This document shows, in pieces, positions 22,887-33,400 of a stretch of DNA of 64,000 nucleotides. The stretch's first letter is position 1; every line of letters starts with the position of its first letter. The notes beneath the pieces were generated by a model. That model had not been told where the DNA came from and searched no databases. It saw nothing but the letters and a program-made list of their open reading frames with translations. Made by a program: the position numbers and the translations under genes. The stretch is from Pristionchus mayeri (lineage: Eukaryota > Nematoda > Chromadorea > Rhabditida > Neodiplogasteridae), in contig BTRK01000002.1 of assembly GCA_036245805.1 (NCBI GenBank), forward strand, positions 30,672,661 to 30,736,660, in the 5' to 3' direction.

Positions 22887-24413
22887 TCTGAAAAGACTTC
22901 AAATCCGAAATAAACAATGGAAAGAGCATGGAAGATGCGCAGAGAAATGAATTACTGCAGTTTGCGAGGCCAGAGAAGACCTAATGACGTGTGGAAAATT
23001 TCGTCTGAAACTTATCCAAATTTTACTGTGTCTGTAAAAAAGAGATCTGTTTGCAGACAATCTTGTTGATGTCCTAGTCTTGTTGTGAGTGCGCTCCGCC
23101 TTCTTGCATTGAGAAACTATGATATCAATCTCGCAACAAGACAAAACGGGGTGGGAACAGGCAAGCTATCACTGATGGCAGGATCTCAATCTCACTAGGA
23201 ACAAAAGGTTTGTACGATACTGATAATAAAGAAATGATATTTTATTAGTCAAGAGAGGTTTTCGAAAGACACCGCCTCACTCTCTCTGCCCTACCTACTT
23301 CAAATCTGGCGCCAATGAACCAAAGAAGAGTTACGCTGAAGGAGCCCTCTGGCACTGTCGAGGCAACTTAGTGGGGGAGTTGGCTACGGGGAGAGGAAGG
23401 GAGTAAATTTGAAAAAGACGCAGACTTCCTCTATTAGCAATCAGTACAGAAGCGCCGACTTTTTTGAATTTGGTGATCCGTTTTAGCTACTAAAGAAATA
23501 GAATTGTAAATGCTCCAAATAACTGTCAGCAGGGTCAGTAGGATAGGGGTTTCAAGATTTCAAGAAAGTTAGAAGAAGTGTGACGCGATTCATAACCTTT
23601 TGGTTACTTGGCAGATCCGTCTTCAGTGGGCTGGATGTCATGGCGCCAGCCTTCTATCTAGTTGTGGCGATTCGGAATTTTAGCAGAATTTCCATCTTTT
23701 GTGGAAACGCAAACAGGTAAAGGTCGACACAATAACAGTCACAAGCATCTTCTTCGAAGAAAGTAGAATTTTATAAAAAGATGAAAAATCGGTTTTGATT
23801 GTTAACCATGTATTTCTCTCGCTTCAAGCGCATAGGTTTCTTCGCTAGATTTATCGTAAGCCTGTGCGGCGATTTTCTGATATCTTCGTATTCATTTCCA
23901 TTGACCTATCTTTTCAAAATCTGGCGTCTAAAGTGAGAAAGGGAGAGTGTGAACGAGAATTCCCGCTGGCAAAGCCGGGACTCCACAGTCAAAGACAGTA
24001 AAGGCAATAGACAAAGACAACGTTCAAATTGTTTACTTTTTTTATCCCTCGGCGAGCTGTTATCGAAAGGCAAACTATTTTTACAAAATCAATTTTATTA
24101 CGATACAAGAACATATTATCACAATCATCCTTGCAGTACCCATACTTCACAATTACTAATTGAGCAATCGCATCAAAAACATAAATACAATCACTTGAAG
24201 AACCGTTAGCTATTACAATGATAATTAATTAGCAGAACATGAAATCTAAACAATCATCATTCTACTCATTCCTCCTCCTCCTCCTCCATCTATATCGACC
24301 ATTACTCTGGCTAACTTATAAATACAATCGGATAAAGAATACAAAACAATGAGCTTTCAGCTGTTTACAATTCAATAAGTAAATAACTACACTCTCCTTC
24401 CCTTCCCCTCTCC
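22887..24413. other. Intergenic region with dispersed repeat copies
   Basis: Lies between the 3' end of PIG-G and the start of the RWD-RING gene. A copy of the GGCGCCAA/CCCTCTGGCA repeat is at about 23255-23430, and a fragment is at about 23915-23985. No gene is supported. Confidence 0.5.
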
Positions 24414-27400
24414 CTATCTCCCCATCACCCAATAGCCCATCATCACCAGCAACGTCATCGTTAGATGCGCTGCTTCGAAAAGGAATCGAGGAGCGAAGAC
24501 TGACCAGACGAAGAGATGCGACCGGAAGACTAAGAGGGAGAGTTGGCAACCTGCCAAGAGAATAATCAACTACCCCCATTGTTAGCAGCATTCCAAAAAA
24601 GAAAATGAATTGTAGAATCATGAAGTAACTTCTAACAATACTGATACAGAACTCCTCTCTCATATTTTTTTAATGATCCAATAACCACAGGCGCCCAACA
24701 TGTATAAATTTATTTGTCCATTTTTAGGAAGAATTTGATCTCCAAAATCATTATATAAGAAATATTAATCTTACCCAACAGTGAAACTGCTCTCCTCATC
24801 ATCCATTCGCGGCTCAGATTGTGCACCGAATGAGAAGAGTCGACATCGCTGTAAATTGATCGATAAATCAATAATATAACTACAGTATACCTCATGAATC
24901 CGGCCAGGACGGACAGACAGGGCGCGTACGAGTTAAGCACGATCTGCGTGCCCACTATCCACTCCTGCAAGAGGATCGATCGATAGTGGAGAGGTGAGTA
25001 CCGTATACCTGATACTCGCTGAGACCTGCGTATCCTACCGCAATATCTACCGTAGCCAGCGAGTTGCCTCCGCCCTGAAGAGTCATGAGGGTAAACAATT
25101 AGTTTGTTAAACTTCTGATTGATTAGTTAAACATGCTCCAAACTTAATCGCAAAACATTGAACAATCAGATCGACTTTAGAAAATTTAGTGATTTTATTC
25201 TAATCCTTTCCCAAGGTCGATCATAACGATATGTTCAACTTTCATCTTCACAAGTAATCACAGTGAAACACAAACGAACCGTGTAGAAGAAAGCAGCTGA
25301 GAGCGCCGTTGAGAGAAGGCCGATCGAGTCTGCAGAGAAATCAATTAATAATTTTTGTCAATTATCGATTGCTTGTCCACTTCTATGAACTATTGACAAC
25401 ACGCTTGAAGATCAAAGTATGTTACCTAGATCTAGCCAGCTTAGTCTAATTATTATAAATGATTGTCTACGTGCATCGAATAATGCTCCAAATAATTATC
25501 AGATGATTCTTATTCCCAATTTTTTCGGGTTGGTCCCGCAAAGTAAAGAAGTGCCGATGCTCATTGTAAGTTAGCTCTGCGACAATGAGAATGTCACTTT
25601 CCGATATCAGACCTCTGATTTTGATGACTGGCGATTGCAATTTCACATCATTCCCATGTAACTGCTGGTGAATAAAGAATAAGAATAAAATTACCTGATA
25701 TAACAAACTATAACAGATCAGGCAAACCTCTGCACTTCGCCAGTTGTTTGCCCAGTAGAAATGAGAGTGGAAGAAGGAGCAGAAGGTGAGGTCGAGCGAT
25801 GGAGAGAAGGAGAGGGAGGGAGAGGAGAAGGGGAGAGGGAAGGGAAGGAGGCAGCCTGGAAGAGAAAATGGTGACATTGGACGAGTGGTACTTGTGATTC
25901 AGGATTCCTTTATTTTTCGATAGAGCTTTTCGTCCATCAATTATCTGGAAGAAAACTATAAAATGCCAACTTGCCAAATTGCGTCTTACATACAGGGTGC
26001 GCCAAAATTACCCGAACTGATTTCATCTTTCTGAGGCCTCGCGGCCCAATCGATATGCGCGACCTATATTACACCAGCATAACGAATGACCATTAGTCTC
26101 TCACTATTCAAAGTTTCATATATGTTTGTCAAGCTATCTAGAATTGGCGATGTCTAGTACCATCGAATCCGCATTCTGGACCTGTACAAGGACACTGTGA
26201 CATCGCTCATTGACTCTGCGTTCACAAGTCGCTTGCATCCGATACCGTTATCATGTACCGACAGCTTGATACTGACAAGGTGTATCCGGACAGAGGGAAT
26301 TCGGTCTTTGTTTGCACCCCTAAGAACCGAGATCGCCACCGAAAGAGGGTGCTTCGAAACAGCACGAAAATGACCAAGATTCTCAACAACTCGAACACAT
26401 CTGTTCGTAGACTTATCAATCCCCAGCCGACTCTTCGCCTTCACAAGTACTGTAAACTGCACGGACTAGATGAGCTACAAATCAAGCTCCGCAAAGAACG
26501 GTACCTTAAACTGTTGCTACATTGTTCCAGGTCCGCGCACTTTAGTAGGTTGTTCAGCAATGCAAATATGTTTACTGTCGAAGGCAAGCTGATTTGGTAA
26601 AACGACATAATCACTGCCTCTCATCCTGAAGAATCATAAAATAGTTGTGAAGCCACTGGTTATACCAGCTATCCCCTCTGGATCAGAGTTTGGGTTGGAA
26701 TTTGCTCAACATGGAAGTTCCATCTCTTTTTTGACATTCCGGGTGTCTAGAGTAATACGGAGTATTACATAAAGCACATCCTCGAAGACGCGCTTCCACC
26801 CTGAGCTCATTCCCACTTGGGTCAGGAGCACTGGACCTTTCAACAGGAGTCTGCTACATTTTACAAGTCAAAGTTGTGGTTGGACACCCATGCACCCGAT
26901 TAATTACTCTGACTGATTGACCCCCGAACTCCCCCCGATATGAACCCCTCAACTTCAGCGTTTGGGAGTATTGTTGGCCAAGATGTCCTCTACCAAGAAC
27001 TCGACACTAATCTTCATTTAAGCTGCCCTTCTCAAAGCATGAAACGAAATCGCTGAAAATTTCCTGCGGGAATTGATAGTTGGATATGAGCAGAGACTCA
27101 AGGCCTTTGCCAGAGCTAAACGAGGTCCCATCAAAATTAGATAGTATGTTACTATTGCCCATATTGTTGGTTAACTTTATCATGAACGAGATCGCCCAAG
27201 TCCCATTCCAAAGGTGGGAATCATATGAAAATCTCAGTTCGGGTAATTTTGGCGCACCCTGTAGACAACACCATTTGTCATGAGTCTATCAACTGCAAGC
27301 GATCTATCGCTGTACAAAAATTATTTGTAAATCCTTCTCATTCAATTTGTGTTTCAAGGTAAGTAAAAGAAAGAAAATGTTTACCAAAACTGCAATTTCA

Positions 27401-30400
27401 ATCGAAAATAATCAGGGGAACTCAAATCACTGACCACTGTCTCTCTGTCATTCTCTCCGCCACTCGCACGCCCATCCCGCCGAGAAACGTCGCCCACACA
27501 ATGCACGATGTCATCTGTAGATTAGTTATTATTTGAGACCAATATTTGATTCATTTACAATCACTCCGGAAGTTCACCGGAAGATGGCCTATCGGGTCTG
27601 TCATGTACAAATGCTTCCACTCAATGGTTACTCTAGACTGCAATCAATCTCGAATCCACCGTACCTGCGGGTTACAGTATCCGAGTGCTCTCGCAACGAG
27701 TGGAGCGAAGACGAAGGCTCTCGGTGATCTACTCGATCGATCGGGAATGAGAACGAAGAGGAGAGGAACGAGAAGAGACCAGAGGGAAGAGGGACTGAAG
27801 AATTTATTGTTCAAACGGATTGATGTGCCCGGACATACTGTCAGAGTTCACTACATGATTGTAGAAGCCAATTGAGCAGCCTCATCAGACGTCTCTAGCT
27901 CATTTCCACGACTATCGATTCTCTAATATCATTCCCATTAGGTAGTTCACTAACAGTAAATCGATATTCCATCCTTTAGCATCGAGTAGATCAGCGACGA
28001 TCGGGGAAGGGAAGAGATCTGCAAAATAGGCCTTGCTAAGTACGAAATATTCTTTTTTACAACCTATTCTGAATCTCAGACCCATTAAGATTAGCAAGAA
28101 TCTCAGATATTTCGATATATACTGAAACAGTTCATTTATGAAAACAAAAATATTTAAAAAAAATTCGATCCCCTTACACAATGAGAAAAAAATATCATTT
28201 AATCCATGAAGACACTTTCCTATATCCAATAGAGTATAGTTTATATCTTTCAATTGGCATACCTTCTCCAATATTCCATCTCCTCCTCTTCCCCATCGTG
28301 AGCGAGATGGCCAGTCGATGAAGGAGAAGAGATGAGAGAGGAGCGAACTGAATTGATAGGGGATTATGATGGTTAAACGAAAATGAAGAACACTCGAAAG
28401 ATAAATCATCTTTTCGCGGCACTTGAGTTTCAACAATAACTCATACATTTCTGGGAACCACGCCTTCGTTCGATCGTGAATTGATATGCGAAAGACAATC
28501 AACAAAAATAAAAAATTAACTTACAAATTCTTCTCGCTTTCCATTCTTTCTCATCACTCGAAACAATTCGATGAGTAGCGATGAAGAGAGAAGAAAGAAC
28601 CTGCAGAGAGATCAAAGATCGAACCGAAAAACTCAATGACCAGAGATTATCATTCCGAAAGGATCAAGAAATAATTAAGATCATTTCTCTATCTCGCGGT
28701 GCCATGTTGAAGCACAAACATCAGAGCACTATGTGGCAATGACTGCATTGCCACATAGTGCTCTCATTTTTCTACTGTGAATCTTACAATACCAGTTCTT
28801 GTATGCTCTCTCATCCCAACTCACCACACATCATGCTCCTCCTCCACTAGACTCGATGCGAAGAAGGAGAGGAGATGGATGGGAAGGGCGAGGCAAGTGG
28901 AGGGAGAGAGACCACCGAGTGATGGAGAGGAGATCAGAGAGTGGAGGGGGAAGAGGACTATCTGGAATGTGAATGAAGTTCGATCGTTCGCGATATAATT
29001 TCGAGAAATTTGTTTGTTTACCTATTATCCAATCAATTTCGATTGAGCTATGTTCGTAACATTTATGTTTCACAGATTCAGTAATTACCCTGCGCCTATA
29101 CACGATTCGATTCATCGTCGATGCCTATTTTTTAGACAAATCAACTTTTCTTCTTTCTCACAAACAAGTAATCCGTGAAACGATAAAAAATTTTCATTTT
29201 AAGAGGCTTATATACTGGTAGAGAAAGCGAAGATAGTAAATGAAATTAAGATCTGCACTCGCCGTCATCGTTCCTCCGAGCGCCACGACCATCGAGACTC
29301 CGTCGAATTGAGATGCACGACTGATCAACGAATTCTGCAATTTCAAAAATATACTACTAATCTTATTTTAGATTTATTATACGAAAAACATTTGGAAGGT
29401 TTCAATTTGGAAGAGTTTAACCCCTTTTGACAATGTTATCAACATGAAAATTCCTAATCGAATGTAAGTTTCACGATAGCTTCAAGTAGGCATCGTAATG
29501 GCTTTTTCTACTAATTTTGTGCGATTCGGATCAACAAATCAATCCTACCTGCACTTCCCTCGCCTTCTCGTAGCACTTCTCCACTGTCTCTCTCCATTGC
29601 ACTCCTTCTCTGAATAAATTATTACAGCTCTTTTTTTCCAAGGAACATACTCATTTTCTCATACTCTTACTCCTTCTATTGTATCTCTAGTCTACGCGAA
29701 GCTCACTGTTTTTTTCTATTTTCAACGGACTATTTCGTTTTCCATACTCCTCCCCTCTCTTCAATTTATTCTCCAACCTCAGTCTGCAGTCCGCCCCGAG
29801 GAGAGAAGAGAGCGAGTGGACACACGAGATGAGGGCATCTGAGAAGACATATTGATTATTAAAATTCATGAATCTAAACAATAATAATAATAATAATCGC
29901 TTGTAGATGGTTTACTGACAAAAATCAATGGTGACAATACAGGGGAATTAGGCAACACACATCGCATTTGAAGCCTGAGTTAACAGTTCCCTTTTTGTAT
30001 GCTCATCCTCGTTATTCTAAGAAACTTATTTTCAACTTTGAGCGCTGATTGAGGCGCATCGAAAAGCGCACGTATGCCACATCGAAGCAACCCGCACTCA
30101 CCTTTCTCCTCTCCATTAGGAATCTTCTCACTCAATCTCTGCACGTCCCTCGACAGGAAGATTATCGATTCAGAGGGCAATGAACCTGAAAAGGGATGAT
30201 CTAATGAACAGTCGTTCATTCCTCCTCCGCTGCCTCTTTTCCCCTCGTGACATACATTCCTTCTGACATCTGTCCTCCCACCACACAAAAAGTGATCTTC
30301 CCCCATCATTCTTTTCAAGATAAAAGATATGAAAAAGATGTGCTCGAGATTGATGACTCTGACGAGAAAGCACGCAGGATCCACATTACATGTCCTGAAT

Positions 30401-33400
30401 ATGCCATGCAACTTGCCACCTGAATCACTCCTCTAGGATCGGAAATGTGCTGCTTCCTTGCCATTCTCATTATCTCTCTATTACCAATCTTCACTCGAGG
30501 TAAGCCCGTTTTTTTACATCTACCAGAGCTTCGCAAGAGGTGGCTCTCTCAAGATGCCTGCTGTCTCTCCGATTGTACCGATTAGAGAATACGCGAAATA
30601 ATGTACTTTCCTCCGAAGTTGTGCATCATATTCACAAGCTGCAGCTTGGTCTTGATAACTAAACACCCCCACAATTCTTCCATGTCCAAATATAGTACCC
30701 CTCAGAATCGCTGTTATGCGCTGGCGAAGTATACAATGATGACTCATTTGATTATATCAGGTCAAGTGAAGTACCCCTACGAAGCAGCTGCCGTTCACGC
30801 GGATGAGGAGTGGTCTCACTACGATAAGTGCCACTTCTTCGATCCGCGCAATCAATTCTGGGATTATGTGAGTACACAACTCTATAATTTCGAAAATGAA
30901 TGATTAACATCGATATATCACACGGAAGAGCATGATCGCAATTGTTTGTAATGGGACCTTGGTTGCCCGTTTTCCAAACTCTTCATACACATTCTTTCAA
31001 CTTATCAACCCTTCTCAGCACCACTGCGAGTACGTCGACTGTTCTTCCCACAATGGTTCGTGCACTCATGCAGCGTATGGCCGATGGCCAGTGATGGTGA
31101 CGAGATACAGAGACGGATGCGTCCATGTGTGCGTTAATTAATTATATGAAAAGCGTTCCTGCAATCAAATGAGCAAATCTACTATCGTATTGTTAAAGAA
31201 TCCAATATTAATCGGGGAAAAATTAACTAGATTAATCACTGATTGTGTAGCGCATGTGTCAAGTATCAAAATATATTCGTATTATATCTACCTCGCTATT
31301 TCCAGTCACATCCGAGTTCCTACTGCGCCCACTTCTTCATGTTGGGCAGGTAAAGATCAATATTTCAAACAACTCTTTCCTTTACTTCCTACCGTATCGC
31401 CCTGAGTTCTCAGGCAAGACGATGACCCTCTGCTGCACGTACAAATCTGATCCCTCGGCAATTGTAAAAGTGACGCCGTTCTCCAAGAGGGGAAAGGGTG
31501 AGACAGCTAGAGTTTCTTACGAGTAAGGTCAAAAAGAATTATTAGAAGATCCTACTGACTTACGCCTCATTACAAAGAATGAAAAATATTTTAGCTTCAT
31601 GTGGTAAACTGAAACTCATTTTTCAAAAGCCTCTTTCACGACCTTCATATCCATTCCAGAATACGAGCGATACTGGCCATATGAGCACAAATACGACCAT
31701 AGTGTAACGTGAGGACCAGAGAGACCGCAAGTTCCCACCTACCCCAAGAAGTGACCAGAACTACCGTAACCTCCAATCAGATCGTTCCACCGACCCATTC
31801 ATCACTATATCAAGTAGTTTCCCGAATAAAAGTCCAGAAATCGATAATGTAACAATCAATCGATAATCTCACCGATCCGATGGTGGTAGGTCACTCCGAT
31901 TGCGTCCTCTGGCACTTCCACGCCCAATTCGTGCGAGAGGAAGGATGCAACATCCAGTTGTTCGATTGAGAGAGGCACTGAAAGGATCCATATTTAATTG
32001 ATGTTTGAAATCATTACATCCGGTAGTATCCTTTCAGTGAGAGGAGATTTATGTTCAAGAAAGTAGTAGTGCTTAACCTTTATGAGAAAGTGGGGAAAAA
32101 CATTCCTCAATTTTTCGCAAACAAATGAAATTCACCAATAGTAAAGCTGGTGTATTTCTAATATGAACTTGAAACATTCTTTGCCGCGCGATGTAATTGT
32201 TCAGAGGAAATGTTCAAACCAGATGTATTCGTCCTCGTAATTCCGCCTTCCTTCTTCTCCGATCGATAGACAACCACGGGCACTTGCGTTTCATCAGGAG
32301 ATGATCCGCCATGGTTTCCCGCCTGTAACAATCACTTTCCTGTAGATGAATGAACAATAGTAAACTTGAAAATATGCATTCAAACTAGGTAAGAAACCTG
32401 AGTATCAAATGTAAAATAGAGAGGTAAATCGATAAATCGCCCACTAACCTTGGTCATTCCGTGATCGCCGAGGATCGTGAACAAAAATGAGTCGCCGGAT
32501 TGAATCTAGAAAAGTAAATACCAAGAATTCTGCTTCGATCAAAGAAGCAAGTGGCGTATGTAGGATTCAAAGATGAGAACGGCACTAAATCGGATGAGAA
32601 CTATGACGTCATGCTGACATAACAAAGACGGCATGATGTCATAGTTCTCACCTGACCTAGAATCATGAGAACATTCTATGCGCAAAAAAACCTTGCGTTT
32701 GACCATCTTTCAAAGATGAAAGATCGCTCACGAGTCTCTCGTGAATCCTCCTAACGATTCCGTCCATCTCCCTCAGTTTCTCCGGGATCTCCTCTGATTC
32801 TCCGCCGAGACTGTGGCCTAAACAGTAACCAGCTAGAATACGATAATGTTTTGTAAAAGATAAAAAAAGTATAATAATAAGTTAAATGTTCCGGTTCAAA
32901 CCAATTTGAAGCTTGTAAGAGCAGGTTGTTCATTGTATGGATCTTTCCACTACCCAAAAAGCAGGGGATCAAGGGCTGATTGATTTATTTCATAAAAGAA
33001 CTATTGAGTCTTATAAATCTGCTCTTAGTTTCGACTTGCAAGTGCAGAAGCAGTTTGCCCACTCAAAAACAGTTTCCCAGACTCACCGATATGATCCAGT
33101 CCCAGATAGTGTAGAATCAGCACATCTGCCGCTCTTGATCCTTGATCTTTGATCTCTGCCTTGAGTGAAAGCTCGTCGTCGATGTGAAGAGTGACGTTGT
33201 CGTCCACCTGATTAACGATCAGTAATCTTCAAAGCAACACAATTTAGTAAAAAAATACAACTAAATAATCAAGAACATCACAGTAATCATGTACACTGCT
33301 ATTTTTTAGAAGCACCAAAAATATTGAACATTGACATTGTATGCAAAAGCTCGTGTGTATACAAACTGATATTGTGTGCTATCATTGCGTGAAAACGTCG

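Noticed and set aside
27546..27875. Plus-strand frame of 109 codons
   Set aside because: Antisense to a PIG-G membrane-segment exon (27794-27665); no signals of its own.
30445..31712. Nested gene as PIG-G exons on the wrong strand
   Set aside because: Plus-strand splice sites and phases are fully consistent and give a signal peptide; the minus strand is not open here.
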